This document shows, one piece after another, positions 8,078-17,388 of a stretch of DNA of 64,000 nucleotides. The DNA comes from an uncultured Clostridia bacterium (GTDB taxonomy: Bacteria > Bacillota > Clostridia > Christensenellales > Borkfalkiaceae), in the NCBI GenBank assembly GCA_949290575.1, contig CASESJ010000001.1:434001-498000 (forward strand), given 5' to 3'. Position 1 is the first letter of the stretch; the number at the start of each line of letters is the position of its first letter. A program made the position numbers and the translations under genes. The notes beneath the pieces were generated by a model. That model searched no databases and was not told the DNA's origin. It was given only the letters and a program-made list of their open reading frames with translations.

Positions 8078-9090
8078 GCCTTTTCCCTGCTGACGCTGAC
8101 GTCATAGCCTTCGGGCGAATAGTAAACAACCTTCGTGCCGCCGTTTTCAAACTCGAAGGGCACGTGAAGAAGTCCGTTCATTGCGCGCATGACGCTCTCT
8201 CTGTCCTCGGGACGGACATAAAAGAGCAGAAATCCGCCGCCGCCCGCGCCCAGAAGCTTGCCGCCGAGCGCGCCCGCCTTTATCGCTTTGGCATAGAGCC
8301 CGTCTATGCTGTCGGTGGAAATCTTTGCGCCCGTCTGACGCTTGAGTTTCCATGTTTCGTCGAGCAGTCGTCCGAAATCGTCGATATCCGACGTGCGACC
8401 GATAAGCACCTTTTCCGCCTCGTCGACGAGCGAAAGCATCTCCTTGAGCTGAACGGTTTTATCCTTTATGTGAGCGTTTGTCTCCTGCTGAATTTCAGCA
8501 GACAGACGTGTAAAGCCCGTGAAATACAACAAGAGATTTTCGTTAAGTTTCTTCTTTCTTTCGGGCGAGATTATGAGCCTGTCGACTTCGTAGCCGTCAG
8601 ACGTGAAATTTATGCGGTTGAAACCGCCGAAGGATGCGGCTATCTGGTCCTGCCAGCCGCCCGCCTCGTTGCACAGCGTGCGTTCGAGATGAATGGCTTC
8701 GTCGGCAAGCTTGCGCTTGTCTGCATACTGACCCTTGAGACAATGGAAGGCATGCAAAAGCCCGACAGCGAAAGAACTGCTTGTTCCAAGTCCCGTACGG
8801 GCAGGCAAATCTGCCTCGTACGTTATGCGCAGTTCGTGCATGTCGAGCATTTTCATGGCATTGCGCACCAGAGGGTGCTCAATGTCGTCAAGACTGTTCA
8901 CGCGCTCCGTTCTCGCGTAGCACACCTCGGTGGTGTAGTCGAAAAACGGAGGCAGATGTCTGACGTTTACATAACAATATTTATCGAAGGTCGTCGAAAG
9001 GACTGAACCGCCGTGTTCGTTGAAAAAACTCGGCATATCCGTTCCGCCGCCGAAAAAACTCATTCTGAAAGGCGTTTTTGTTATTATCAT
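8074..9090 (-). CDS. hddA: D-glycero-alpha-D-manno-heptose-7-phosphate kinase
   Basis: 338 residues of the GHMP kinase family. HddA phosphorylates heptose 7-phosphate at C1 to the alpha 1,7-bisphosphate, committing it to the GDP-heptose branch rather than ADP-heptose. The N-terminal TPFRMSFFGGGTDMPSFF and STTFDKYCYVNV are close to known HddA. The ATP loop ARTGLGTSSSFAVGLLHA lies near residue 97 and the third motif KLLGAGGGGFLLFYV near 283. It sits 28 bases after the upstream sugar transferase and is coupled to the hddC-gmhB fusion. Related kinases act on fucose, but the gmhA and gmhB partners point to heptose. Confidence 0.92.
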   Translation of the reverse strand: MIITKTPFRMSFFGGGTDMPSFFNEHGGSVLSTTFDKYCYVNVRHLPPFFDYTTEVCYARTERVNSLDDIEHPLVRNAMKMLDMHELRITYEADLPARTGLGTSSSFAVGLLHAFHCLKGQYADKRKLADEAIHLERTLCNEAGGWQDQIAASFGGFNRINFTSDGYEVDRLIISPERKKKLNENLLLYFTGFTRLSAEIQQETNAHIKDKTVQLKEMLSLVDEAEKVLIGRTSDIDDFGRLLDETWKLKRQTGAKISTDSIDGLYAKAIKAGALGGKLLGAGGGGFLLFYVRPEDRESVMRAMNGLLHVPFEFENGGTKVVYYSPEGYDVSVSREKA

Positions 9091-9118
9091 CGCACACCCA
9101 ATTACTTTGCGACGACGC

Positions 9119-9946
9119 TTACTTCGCTCCGTCGCGCTTTATTACCTCTATGACCGTTTTTAAAATTATTTTCAGGTCAAAAAGTATGCCGCAATGGTCG
9201 ACATAATACAGCTCCCTCTGCTGTCTTTCGCCCGTTTCATAGACGGTATTGCTTCTGCCGCTCGCCGCCCACCAGCCGATAAGCCCGGGCTTTACCGAGA
9301 CAAGCTTTTCGGCATACTCGCCGTACTTGGTCCGAAGTTCGTCCTCTACGAGCGGTCTGGGACCGACAAAAGATATTCTGCCCACGAATACATCCCAGAA
9401 CTGGGGGAGTTCGTCTAAAGAAGTGCGACGCAAAAATCTGCCCAGAGGAGTAATTCTCGGGTCGCGGTCAACTTTGTATTCCCTCTTGTACTCTTCGAGC
9501 TGTTCGGGAGTGAGGCAGTCTTCTATTTTATCTGCATTGTCGCGCATGCTGCGGAACTTGGATATGTAAATACTCTTTCCGCCCTTGCCGACGCGCTTGT
9601 GTTTGTATATGACCTTGCCGCCGTCGCTAAGCTTTACGGCTAACGCAAGTATCAGAAAGAGCCAGCAAAAAACTATCATTACCGTCGCGGAGACGATTAT
9701 GTCTGTCGCGCGCTTGAAAAATATGTAACAGCCGTAACCGAACGTCTTCTGACGGGCGGGAGGATTTATATCGCCCCAGCCTTCGGTATTTACCTGCGAA
9801 ACAGCTTCTTCCGCTTGCTGACAGGATTGTTCCTCTGTATCGTTCGCGGGTTGACCGATATCTGTATCTTTATTGTACGGCAGAGAATTTGCTGCCGCGC
9901 ATTCCGACAGCGTATCTTCCCTTTCCTGTGTATTTACCGTTTTCAT
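9119..9946 (-). CDS. Sugar transferase (polyprenyl-phosphate phosphoglycosyl transferase), second copy
   Basis: 275 residues and first gene of the glycan operon. Layout matches the 2343-3179 gene: an acidic, Gln- and Glu-rich tail (1-70), one hydrophobic segment (about 90-112), then KFRSM, DPRITPLGRFLRRTSLDELP with the catalytic Asp-Glu, and RISFVGPRPL. The motif WWAASGRSNTVYETGERQQ is typical of WbaP/exopolysaccharide galactose- or glucose-phosphate transferases and differs from the other copy, so the two probably load different sugars. No flippase or polymerase gene is present in the window. Confidence 0.9.
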   Translation of the reverse strand: MKTVNTQEREDTLSECAAANSLPYNKDTDIGQPANDTEEQSCQQAEEAVSQVNTEGWGDINPPARQKTFGYGCYIFFKRATDIIVSATVMIVFCWLFLILALAVKLSDGGKVIYKHKRVGKGGKSIYISKFRSMRDNADKIEDCLTPEQLEEYKREYKVDRDPRITPLGRFLRRTSLDELPQFWDVFVGRISFVGPRPLVEDELRTKYGEYAEKLVSVKPGLIGWWAASGRSNTVYETGERQQRELYYVDHCGILFDLKIILKTVIEVIKRDGAK

Positions 9947-10130
9947 TAATGTTCTCTCACAAATTTAAGTACTTGCACCCTGCGCTGACGCGCAGTACGC
10001 AGATAATACTATCATTAGTGTAACACACACATAAAACAATAACAAGTGTTTTTTGAAATAAAATTGCTCTGCAAGCCCTATATTTGTCAATAATAACAAT
10101 ATTTGCACCTCAAGAAAGCAAATAAAACAG

Positions 10131-10162
10131 AGCCGCGCAGCTTTTTTATGCTGCGCGGCTTT
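10131..10162. terminator. Terminator between the lipoprotein gene and the glycan cluster
   Basis: Ten-base-pair perfect hairpin (arms 10131-10140 and 10151-10160) with T-rich sequence on both sides. It ends the tig-to-lipoprotein transcript on the minus strand. The rest of 9947-10130 is AT-rich with a small inverted repeat at 9980-9995 and no ORF. Confidence 0.75.
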
Positions 10163-10176
10163 ATTTTAAAAGTTAT

Positions 10177-10893
10177 TTACTGTCCGGATGTTGCCGAAAT
10201 GTACAACAACCCGACGCCTGCGGGCGAGGATATTATGTAATCCCCTTTCCTTACTTTACAGGAAAATATCTCGTAGGAATTCCTTACTCCGCTCTCGTTG
10301 TCGTGCGAAGTCGTGGTGAAGGAGATATCTGTCTGTCCGCTGAGCTCTATCACGCTCTCTGAAAGAGCAAAGACGTTGACCGCATACAGTTCGAGCGAGC
10401 AATCATATGGCAGACTGAGCACGAGACAGTTTTGTCTGTCTATGTATGCATATTTTGTATATCTGCTGTCCGCATAATCGAATACCTGCATTCCGACCGC
10501 CTCGGAGCTTGCGACGCTCAGACCTTCGCAGAGCAATGTACCGTCTTTTAAAGAAGCGTTTGCCTGCGAAAAGTTGTAGCTTAAGGAAAAAGTTTCCACG
10601 CTGTCCGACACCTCGTCCTCCCCGCTCTGCAAGCCGTCGTCCGTCTGGTCTTCGCCCTGCTGAGGATGCGACGCGTCCTCTCCCGATACGTCATCTGACG
10701 GAGTTTCCTGCGTCGGTTGGTCTTCGTCCGACTGTTCGCCGTCTTCCGTCGACGGATTGTCGGTCAGCCCGCCCTGCGGGGGAAGATAAGAGCCGTTATC
10801 TCCCGTCTGCCCGACGGGCAGTTCTCTCTCCGTGCAGGAGCACAGCCCGACAAGCAGCACGAGCGCGGCAAGCGCAAGACTAATCTTCCTCAT
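10177..10893 (-). CDS. Lipoprotein of unknown function with an acidic linker
   Basis: 238 residues. The start is set at the ATG at 10893 because it gives a clean lipoprotein signal (MRKISLALAALVLLVGLCSC, cysteine at 20). Residues 21-105 are a low-complexity Asp/Glu/Gln/Ser/Pro stretch, a spacer across the cell wall. Residues 110-238 form a small beta-rich domain beginning VETFSLSYNFSQANASLKDG with no motif I recognise. It overlaps the end of ysxC by 14 bases, so it is read with the protease operon, but no functional link is evident. Expected location is the outer face of the membrane. Confidence 0.7.
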   Translation of the reverse strand: MRKISLALAALVLLVGLCSCTERELPVGQTGDNGSYLPPQGGLTDNPSTEDGEQSDEDQPTQETPSDDVSGEDASHPQQGEDQTDDGLQSGEDEVSDSVETFSLSYNFSQANASLKDGTLLCEGLSVASSEAVGMQVFDYADSRYTKYAYIDRQNCLVLSLPYDCSLELYAVNVFALSESVIELSGQTDISFTTTSHDNESGVRNSYEIFSCKVRKGDYIISSPAGVGLLYISATSGQ

Positions 10894-11500
10894 CGTCTTC
10901 ACCTTTATCGCCGTCCGCAAACGCGGCTATCGTGCGCTCAATCGCCGAAAGCACTTCATCATAACCCTGGCGGGTCTGGGCGGAAGTTACTACTATATCG
11001 CCCTTGCCGCAGCCGAAAGAGGCGGCTATTTTGTCCACCGAAGCGGATATCTTTGAGCGGGGAAGTTTGTCCGCCTTTGTTGCGATTACGGTAAACGGAA
11101 TGAGGTTGTAATAGAGATACGAAACCATATCCCTGTCGTCGGCGGTGGGCTCGTGGCGTATGTCGCAGAGCGCGAACACGCGCGATATTTTCTGCTTTTC
11201 GGCAAAGAAGTCGTCAAGCATTTTCGCCCACTTTGCCTTTTCCTGCTTGCTTACCTTTGCAAAGCCGTAGCCCGGAAGGTCGGCGAGAATGAACGAACCG
11301 AAATCAAAATAATTGATAAGGCGCGTTCTTCCCGGCTGCTGGGAAACTCTTGCAAGCTTTCTTCTGCCCGCGAGCATATTGATAAAACTGCTCTTGCCTA
11401 CGTTTGAACGCCCGCTTACGGCAATTATCGGTTTGTCTGCGCTTATGAACTGCGACTTGCCCGCCGCACTGGTTATAAATTCGGCTTTTGTTATCTTCAT
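10880..11500 (-). CDS. ysxC: Ribosome biogenesis GTPase YsxC/EngB
   Basis: 206 residues. YsxC is an essential GTPase that helps assemble the 50S subunit. G-motifs are clear: GRSNVGKSS (G1, near residue 29), the PGRTRLINYF switch I, DLPGYGFAKV (G3) and TKADK (G4). The extra C-terminal tail ends in an acidic GDKGEDDEED stretch. It starts 3 bases after the lon stop, the usual lon-ysxC pair of Bacillota. Confidence 0.96.
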   Translation of the reverse strand: MKITKAEFITSAAGKSQFISADKPIIAVSGRSNVGKSSFINMLAGRRKLARVSQQPGRTRLINYFDFGSFILADLPGYGFAKVSKQEKAKWAKMLDDFFAEKQKISRVFALCDIRHEPTADDRDMVSYLYYNLIPFTVIATKADKLPRSKISASVDKIAASFGCGKGDIVVTSAQTRQGYDEVLSAIERTIAAFADGDKGEDDEED

Positions 11501-11503
11501 GGC

Positions 11504-13813
11504 TTAAAGGTTTACTATCGCCGTTCTGAACACCGTATCAACGTCAGAGACGGGAATGAAATTAATTTCCTTTTTAAGACTTTCGGGAATTTCCTCCAGG
11601 TCTTTTTTGTTGTCCTTGGGTATGATTACGTCGCGTATGCCTATGCGGTATGCCGCAAGTGCCTTTTCCTTGAGCCCGCCTATCGGCAATACCTTGCCGC
11701 GCAGCGTTATTTCGCCAGTCATTGCTACCGAACTGCGCACGGGCTTGTGCGTAAACGCCGAAAGTATCGCCGTCGCCATCGTTATGCCCGCCGAAGGTCC
11801 GTCCTTGGGCGTCGCGCCCTCGGGAACGTGTATGTGTATATCGGTTGTCTCGAAAGTTTCCTCCGATATGCCGTATTCGTCCGAATTTGCCCTTATATAG
11901 CTTATAGCCGCGCGTGCGCTCTCTTTCATGACGTCGCCGAGCTTGCCCGTAAGCAGCACTTCGCCCTTACCGTGCATGGCAGAAACTTCTATCGTCAGCG
12001 TAGTTCCGCCGACTGCCGTCCACGCAAGTCCCGTTGCCGCGCCGATTTCGTCGCGCTCAAGCATGCCGTCCCTCTCATAGCGAGGCGCACCGAGCATATC
12101 GGCAAGATTTTCGCGCGTGACTTTTACTTTCTTCTTTCTGCCCTTAGCCTTGCCGACAGCAGCCTTGCGGCAGACCGCGTCTATTTTACGCTCGAGCTCG
12201 CGCACGCCCGCCTCGCGGGTATAGCCTTCGACTATGCCGTCTATTCCATCGTCCTCAAAGACGATATCCTTTTCGGAAAGTCCGTTTGCCTGCCTGCGCT
12301 TGGGCACGAGATAGCGTTTGGCAATCTCGCGCTTCTCTTCCTGCGTGTAGCCCTCTATGCGTATGAGCTCCATTCTGTCGAGCAGCGGTTCGGGTATTGT
12401 ATCCACGCTGTTTGCCGTGGTGATGAAGAGTACCTTTGAAAGGTCGTAAGGCACTTCGAGATATCTGTCGCGGAAGGTGCTGTTCTGCGCGGGGTCCAAA
12501 ACTTCCAACAGCGCGCTCGCGGGGTCGCCGCGCATTGCGTCGGAGGAGAGTTTATCTATTTCGTCGAGCAGAAAGACGGGATTTACAGAGCCTGCATTCT
12601 TGAGCGCGGCAATAATTCTTCCCGGCATTGCGCCGACATAAGTCTTTCTGTGTCCCCTGATTTCAGCCTCGTCCCTGACGCCGCCCAAAGACATTCGGAC
12701 AAACTTTCTGCCGAGCGCACGCGCAACCGACGTCGCTATGGAAGTTTTGCCCACGCCAGGAGGTCCTACAAAGCACAACACGGGCGCATTGAGAGAATTC
12801 GTAAGCTTGAGCACTGCGAGGTATTCGGTTATTCTCGACTTGATTTTTTCCAGACCGTAGTGGTCATCGTTGAGTATTGCGACTGCGTCGTCGAGGTTGG
12901 GAGTATCCTCCGTCTGTTTGTTCCATTCGAGGTCGATGAGCCAGTCGAGATAGGTTCTTAAGACATTGTAATCGGGCGAGGACGACTGCATGCGCGACAT
13001 TCTCGAGAGCTCCTTCAAAGCCTTTTCCTCAATCTCTTCGGGCATATGCTTGTCCTTAATGCTCTTTTCGAGCGTCGCCCTCTCGTCCTCGTCGTCGCCC
13101 AGCTCGGCATGTATCGCCCTGAGCTGTTCGCGGAGGTAATATTCCTTCTGATTTTTTTCTATATTCTGTCTTACCACGCTCTGTATCTTGCGCTCGAGGC
13201 GGGCTATTTCGAGCTCGTCGTTGAGCTTTTTGTCGAGAGCAGAGAACATATCGACAAGTCTGACGTTCTGATATATCGCCTGCTGTTCAGCACACTTCAA
13301 CTGCAGTCCCTCGAGCGCGATATATATGAACTGCTCGGGGTCGGTACAGCCGTCTATGCGCTGCGCGCTCTCCTTGGAAAAGCGGGCGTCGGACTGCGCG
13401 ATATCGTGAAGTATGCCCTTTGCCGTTCTGAAATACGCCTCCTCAAAGGCGGGGTCTGTGTGTTCGACGGGCATTCTCTCGACCGTGGCGTGAAGCGCGC
13501 CGTCCTGTTCGTAGACAGAGAGCGCGCGGGCACGATAAAGTCCGCGGCAGGTAATTCTCAGCCTGTCGCCTGAGATGGGCGCGACGCGCTCTATGCGCGC
13601 GACCGTGCCGACGTCATATAAATCTTCAGGCGTGACTTCGTTGAGCTGCGGGTCGGTCTGGGCGCAGACAAAGACCGTCCTGTCGGCGTCGGTTGCCGTG
13701 CGAATGGCATAGAGAGTTGCCATTCTGCCTGCGTCGAAGCCTGTGGATATATTGGGAAAGACCACCTTGTCGCGCAGAGCGACGAGGGGAAGCTGTAATC
13801 TTTCGTTTGCCAT
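11504..13813 (-). CDS. lon: ATP-dependent protease Lon
   Basis: 769 residues from the ATG at 13813, chosen because GGGG lies six bases upstream and the protein then begins with the usual Lon start LQLPLVALRDKVVFP. An open frame continues 42 codons upstream but is not Lon-like. Lon degrades misfolded and regulatory proteins in the cytoplasm. Domains: N-terminal substrate domain (about 1-200), coiled coil (200-310), AAA+ module with Walker A GPPGVGKT (350-357) and Walker B FLLDEIDK, and the protease domain with Ser674 in KDGPSAGIT and Lys717 in GGLKEKA. No CtsR or HrcA operator is visible upstream. Confidence 0.97.
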   Translation of the reverse strand: MANERLQLPLVALRDKVVFPNISTGFDAGRMATLYAIRTATDADRTVFVCAQTDPQLNEVTPEDLYDVGTVARIERVAPISGDRLRITCRGLYRARALSVYEQDGALHATVERMPVEHTDPAFEEAYFRTAKGILHDIAQSDARFSKESAQRIDGCTDPEQFIYIALEGLQLKCAEQQAIYQNVRLVDMFSALDKKLNDELEIARLERKIQSVVRQNIEKNQKEYYLREQLRAIHAELGDDEDERATLEKSIKDKHMPEEIEEKALKELSRMSRMQSSSPDYNVLRTYLDWLIDLEWNKQTEDTPNLDDAVAILNDDHYGLEKIKSRITEYLAVLKLTNSLNAPVLCFVGPPGVGKTSIATSVARALGRKFVRMSLGGVRDEAEIRGHRKTYVGAMPGRIIAALKNAGSVNPVFLLDEIDKLSSDAMRGDPASALLEVLDPAQNSTFRDRYLEVPYDLSKVLFITTANSVDTIPEPLLDRMELIRIEGYTQEEKREIAKRYLVPKRRQANGLSEKDIVFEDDGIDGIVEGYTREAGVRELERKIDAVCRKAAVGKAKGRKKKVKVTRENLADMLGAPRYERDGMLERDEIGAATGLAWTAVGGTTLTIEVSAMHGKGEVLLTGKLGDVMKESARAAISYIRANSDEYGISEETFETTDIHIHVPEGATPKDGPSAGITMATAILSAFTHKPVRSSVAMTGEITLRGKVLPIGGLKEKALAAYRIGIRDVIIPKDNKKDLEEIPESLKKEINFIPVSDVDTVFRTAIVNL

Positions 13814-13872
13814 AATGCACCCCTTTTCCGCCGTAGGGTTTGCGGGCGGAATTTCTTTATGAATACAGTTTC

Positions 13873-13902
13873 GGGGAAAAGCAAGTTTTAACGCTTTTCC
13901 CC
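13873..13902 (-). other. Intergenic hairpin between clpX and lon
   Basis: Perfect 10-base-pair inverted repeat (arms 13873-13882 and 13893-13902) in the 138-base clpX-lon gap. It lacks a T-tract on either strand. It may be a transcript-processing or stability element, or an operator. No convincing promoter for lon was found in this gap. Confidence 0.4.
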
Positions 13903-13951
13903 TTAAAATACGTTTGGTTGCCGCATATTGCGGCAGCAATTAAGTTTTTCT

Positions 13952-15187
13952 TTAAGCCGAACGCTTGTAAACTATCGTAGGTTCAGCCTTGCCGTTTATA
14001 CAATCTCGCGTGATAATCACTTCTTCCACGTCGCGCTCGGAGGGAATTTTATACATTACCGAAGTCATGAAACTTTCAATAATCGTTCTCAGTCCCCTCG
14101 CACCCGTCTTGAGCTTGATGGCAGTATTCGCAATCTCTTTTACCGCTCCTTCGTCAACGGTGAGTTTAACGCCGTCGAGAGCTATGAGCTTCTGATACTG
14201 CTTTATGATTGCATTCTTGGGTTTGGTGAGAATGTTGACGAGCGCGTCCTCGTCGAGAGGATGAAGCGCAACGACTATGGGCACACGACCGACAAATTCG
14301 GGGATGAGACCGAACTTTGTGAGGTCCTGAGGCTTGACGTCGGCAAGCATTTCGTATACGCCCTCGCCGTCGTCCTTTTTGACGTCGCCGCCAAAGCCGA
14401 GCGTTGTGGTATCCTTGCGCGCGCGGACTATCTTATCAAGTCCGACAAACGCTCCGCCGCAGATGAAGAGAATGTTTGTGGTATCAATTCTCAGGCATTC
14501 CTGCTGGGGATGCTTTCTGCCGCCCTGAGGGGGAACGTTTGCAACCGTGCTTTCTATTATCTTCAAAAGTGCCTGCTGAACGCCCTCGCCCGACACGTCG
14601 CGGGTGATTGAGACGTTTTCGCCCTTGCGCGCAATCTTATCGATTTCATCGATATAGATTATGCCGCGCTGGGCTCTCGCCATATCGTAATCGGCATTCT
14701 GTATGAGCTTGAGAAGGATATTTTCGACGTCCTCGCCGACGTAGCCTGCCTCGGTGAGAGTGGTCGCGTCCGTCGTGGCGAAGGGCACGTTGAGAATTTT
14801 TGCAAGCGTGCGGGCAAGCAGCGTCTTGCCGCAGCCCGTAGGTCCTAAAAGAAGGATGTTGCTCTTTTCGATTTCGACGTCCGAGAGGTCGTCGTCCTGC
14901 TGTTTGCCGATGTTGTTTATGCGCTTATAGTGATTGTAAACGGCGACAGAAAGCACTCTTTTGGCTTCGTCCTGACCGACGATGTATTTATCGAGCTCAG
15001 CCTTGATTTCCGCCGGTTTTTTGAGCGGTACGGGCTCGGCAACGTTATCTTCGGTATCCTTTATCATATCTTCGCATATCTCTACGCATTCGTTGCAGAT
15101 ATATGCGCCGTTCTGTCCCGAAATAAGCCTTTTGACCAGGTCCTCGGGCTTACCGCAGAACGAACAAAACCTGTGTTGTTCTTTCAT
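13952..15187 (-). CDS. clpX: ATP-dependent Clp protease ATP-binding subunit ClpX
   Basis: 411 residues. ClpX is the hexameric AAA+ unfoldase that feeds substrates into ClpP. The N-terminal zinc-binding domain has four cysteines (C8, C11, C31, C34). The AAA+ domain has Walker A GPTGCGKT (115-122), Walker [10 protein letters not shown], and the [15 protein letters not shown] ClpP-loop region as [15 protein letters not shown]. Full length for the family. It lies 59 bases after clpP with a GGAG ribosome site, and a short hairpin (15202-15217) precedes it. Confidence 0.97.
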   Translation of the reverse strand: MKEQHRFCSFCGKPEDLVKRLISGQNGAYICNECVEICEDMIKDTEDNVAEPVPLKKPAEIKAELDKYIVGQDEAKRVLSVAVYNHYKRINNIGKQQDDDLSDVEIEKSNILLLGPTGCGKTLLARTLAKILNVPFATTDATTLTEAGYVGEDVENILLKLIQNADYDMARAQRGIIYIDEIDKIARKGENVSITRDVSGEGVQQALLKIIESTVANVPPQGGRKHPQQECLRIDTTNILFICGGAFVGLDKIVRARKDTTTLGFGGDVKKDDGEGVYEMLADVKPQDLTKFGLIPEFVGRVPIVVALHPLDEDALVNILTKPKNAIIKQYQKLIALDGVKLTVDEGAVKEIANTAIKLKTGARGLRTIIESFMTSVMYKIPSERDVEEVIITRDCINGKAEPTIVYKRSA

Positions 15188-15246
15188 TGTATCTCCGTCG
15201 CGGAGGCGTGCGCCTCCATTGCTTTTTTATTTATTTTGCCCGATTT

Positions 15247-15843
15247 TTATCTTTTATAAAACACTTTATCGATAAGTCCGTAATCGAGCGCTTCCTGTGC
15301 GGAGAGGAAATTGTCTCTGTCGGTGTCCTTTTCGATGACTTCGACGGGCTTTCCTGAATTTTCCGCAAGTATCTTGTTGAGTTTTGCTTTGGTCTTGAGA
15401 ATATGGTCTGCGGCGATTTTTATGTCGCTTGCCTGACCCTGCGCGCCGCCGAGAGGCTGGTGTATCATTATTTCGCTGTTGGGAAGAGCATACCTCTTGC
15501 CCTTTGCGCCGCTCGAAAGGAGGAACGCGCCCATAGACGCCGCCATGCCTATGCAGATGGTGGATACGTCGCACTTGACGTAGTTCATGGTGTCATATAT
15601 AGCAAGTCCCGCAGAGACCGAACCGCCGGGGCTGTTGATATAAAGCGAAATATCCTTTGAAGGGTCCTTTGCCTCGAGATAGATGAGCTGCGCAACTACG
15701 GTATTCGCGGTTGCGTCGTCAATCTCGCCGCTCAAGAATATAATTCTGTCTTCTAAAAGTCTGGAATAGATATCGTAGGAACGTTCGCCGCGCGATGTCT
15801 GCTCGACGATGTAGGGCACGAGTGCCGCTCTTTCTTTTTGCAT
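15247..15843 (-). CDS. clpP: ATP-dependent Clp protease proteolytic subunit ClpP
   Basis: 198 residues. ClpP forms the tetradecameric serine-protease chamber used by ClpX. The catalytic triad is visible as Ser103 in [11 protein letters not shown], His128 in [12 protein letters not shown] and Asp177 in DTDRDNFLS. The N-terminal [22 protein letters not shown] matches the axial-loop region. Order tig-clpP-clpX is conserved in many bacteria. Confidence 0.97.
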   Translation of the reverse strand: MQKERAALVPYIVEQTSRGERSYDIYSRLLEDRIIFLSGEIDDATANTVVAQLIYLEAKDPSKDISLYINSPGGSVSAGLAIYDTMNYVKCDVSTICIGMAASMGAFLLSSGAKGKRYALPNSEIMIHQPLGGAQGQASDIKIAADHILKTKAKLNKILAENSGKPVEVIEKDTDRDNFLSAQEALDYGLIDKVFYKR

Positions 15844-15877
15844 GATATGCCTCCTTATTTCGGCGTTCGCCGTTTAT

Positions 15878-15907
15878 GAAAAGGGGGCGACCTTTTTTAG
15901 CCGCCCC
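15878..15907 (-). terminator. Hairpin between tig and clpP (attenuator or terminator)
   Basis: Minus-strand hairpin with arms 15900-15907 and 15884-15891 (one G-U pair) followed by a short CTTTTC. Partial termination here would lower clpP-clpX relative to trigger factor. No separate clpP promoter was recognised. Confidence 0.5.
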
Positions 15908-15938
15908 GCAAGGGTTTTATCCCACAGCCAAAGATGGC

Positions 15939-17231
15939 TTATTCGGTCATGTTATTGTTTTCTTCGAGGAATGCGAAGAGTTTGGTTATGACGATGTCGT
16001 TGGTGATGTATTCAGTCTGACGAGGGTCGATGTTCTTTTTGTACTCTTCCGCCGTCTTGCCGACCGACGCTGCCTGTTCGGTAATCTTTGCGTCGATTTC
16101 TTCGGCGGTTGCAGAGATGTTCTCTTCCCTTATTATCTTATCGATAACGAGCTGGGAAAGAACGCGTGAGCGGGACTGCTCTGCGAACTGCGAACGGAAC
16201 TGTTCCATCGTCTGACCCATGTACTTGAGGTAGTCTTCGAGCTTGATGCCCTGATACATCAGACGATAGCTGAAATCCTGTACCATTCTGTCGATTTCGT
16301 GCTGAACCATCGCATCGGGAATTTCGCATTCCGCCGTCTTGCAGATGGCTTCTATTATTGAATTTTCGGTTTCGTCGCGTCCGCGGCTTGCTGCCTGTTT
16401 TTCAAGGCGTTCCTTTACCTTTGCGGTGTAATCTGCGACTGTTTCGCTGCCTGTGTGCTTCTTTACGTATTCATCGGTGAGCTCGGGAAGTTCCTTGCCC
16501 GTAATCTTGTTGAGATGAATGGCAAATACAGCTTCCTTGCCGCGAAGATTTTCAGCCTGATAATCTTCGGGGAACCTGACGGTGATGTCCTTCTTGTCGC
16601 CTATGTTCATTCCGCATACCTGGTCTTCGAAACCGGGAATGAACGAGCCCGAGCCGAGCACGAGGTCGTATTCTTCTGCCGTGCCGCCTGCGAACTTTTC
16701 GCCGTCGACAGAGCCCGAGAAGTCGATATTTACCGTATCTCCGTTTGCGCATGCGCGGTCGGTTACTTCCACGCTCTTTGCCTCTCTGTCGAGAATTTTA
16801 TCAACTTCGCCCTTTACTTCCTCTTCGGAAACGGTGTAAACGTGCTTTTTGATGTCAAGACCCTTGTACGCGCCGATCTTTACGTCGGGCTTTACGGGTA
16901 CGGTGGCAGTCATGACTACCTTTTCTTCCGTAATGTCGTCTACCGACAGGTCGGGGTCGCCTACTGCGGTGAAGTTTTCCTTCTCCTTTTCGAGAATGGA
17001 AGGATAATGCTCGGAATAGAGCACATTGAACGCTTCATCGAAAAATACTGCTTTGCCGTAATAGTTTTCGACTACGGCTTTGGGAGCCTTGCCCTTTCTG
17101 AATCCGGGAACGGCAAATTTGCCGCGCGTTCTCTTATAAGCTTCGCCTACCGCGTTGTCCCACTCCTCCTTTGAAAATTCGATAGTGAGTTTTACGGTGC
17201 TCTTTTCAGCCGCCTGTGAAGTGTACTTCAT
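15939..17231 (-). CDS. tig: Trigger factor (ribosome-associated chaperone and prolyl isomerase)
   Basis: 430 residues. Trigger factor binds the exit tunnel on L23 and shields new chains. The ribosome-binding signature is VPGFRKGKAPK (residues 42-52). The FKBP-like isomerase domain spans about 150-240 (GDTVNIDFSGSVDGEKFAGG). The helical C-terminal arms follow (EDYLKYMGQTMEQFRSQF). Full length. First gene of the minus operon tig-clpP-clpX-lon-ysxC, divergent from rqcH across a 157-base AT-rich gap. Confidence 0.97.
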   Translation of the reverse strand: MKYTSQAAEKSTVKLTIEFSKEEWDNAVGEAYKRTRGKFAVPGFRKGKAPKAVVENYYGKAVFFDEAFNVLYSEHYPSILEKEKENFTAVGDPDLSVDDITEEKVVMTATVPVKPDVKIGAYKGLDIKKHVYTVSEEEVKGEVDKILDREAKSVEVTDRACANGDTVNIDFSGSVDGEKFAGGTAEEYDLVLGSGSFIPGFEDQVCGMNIGDKKDITVRFPEDYQAENLRGKEAVFAIHLNKITGKELPELTDEYVKKHTGSETVADYTAKVKERLEKQAASRGRDETENSIIEAICKTAECEIPDAMVQHEIDRMVQDFSYRLMYQGIKLEDYLKYMGQTMEQFRSQFAEQSRSRVLSQLVIDKIIREENISATAEEIDAKITEQAASVGKTAEEYKKNIDPRQTEYITNDIVITKLFAFLEENNNMTE

Positions 17232-17272
17232 TTTTATTCTCCTAAAACATTGGTAATAATTTCAACTCAATT

Positions 17273-17301
17273 ATTTTAACACACAGTTTTTATTTTGAAA
17301 A
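17273..17301 (-). promoter_or_regulatory. Promoter of the tig-clp operon
   Basis: Minus strand TTTTCA (17296-17301), 17-base spacer, TAAAAT (17273-17278). The leader is about 35 bases with an AGGAG site before tig. It lies back to back with the rqcH promoter. Confidence 0.55.
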
Positions 17302-17325
17302 GCGTTTTGACGACGCTTTAATTAT

Positions 17326-17354
17326 TTTACAATTAAAAATTTTTAATATATAAT
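17326..17354 (+). promoter_or_regulatory. Promoter of rqcH
   Basis: TTTACA (17326-17331), 17-base spacer, TATAAT (17349-17354). Followed by a normal leader with AAGGAG before the ATG at 17389. Confidence 0.8.
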
Positions 17355-17388
17355 GTTAAAAAAATTCTTAAAAAGCAAGGAGCGGTAA

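Noticed and set aside
7900..9006. Open frame of 368 codons on the plus strand
   Set aside because: It is antisense to hddA and the start of the hddC-gmhB fusion. The translation is low-complexity, Cys- and Arg-rich.
13814..13939. N-terminal extension of Lon by 42 codons
   Set aside because: The added residues do not resemble Lon, and a good ribosome site stands six bases before the ATG at 13813.
13800..17301. CtsR or HrcA/CIRCE operators for the tig-clpP-clpX-lon genes
   Set aside because: No AGGTCAAA-type tandem repeat and no CIRCE inverted repeat is visible upstream of tig, clpP, clpX or lon.
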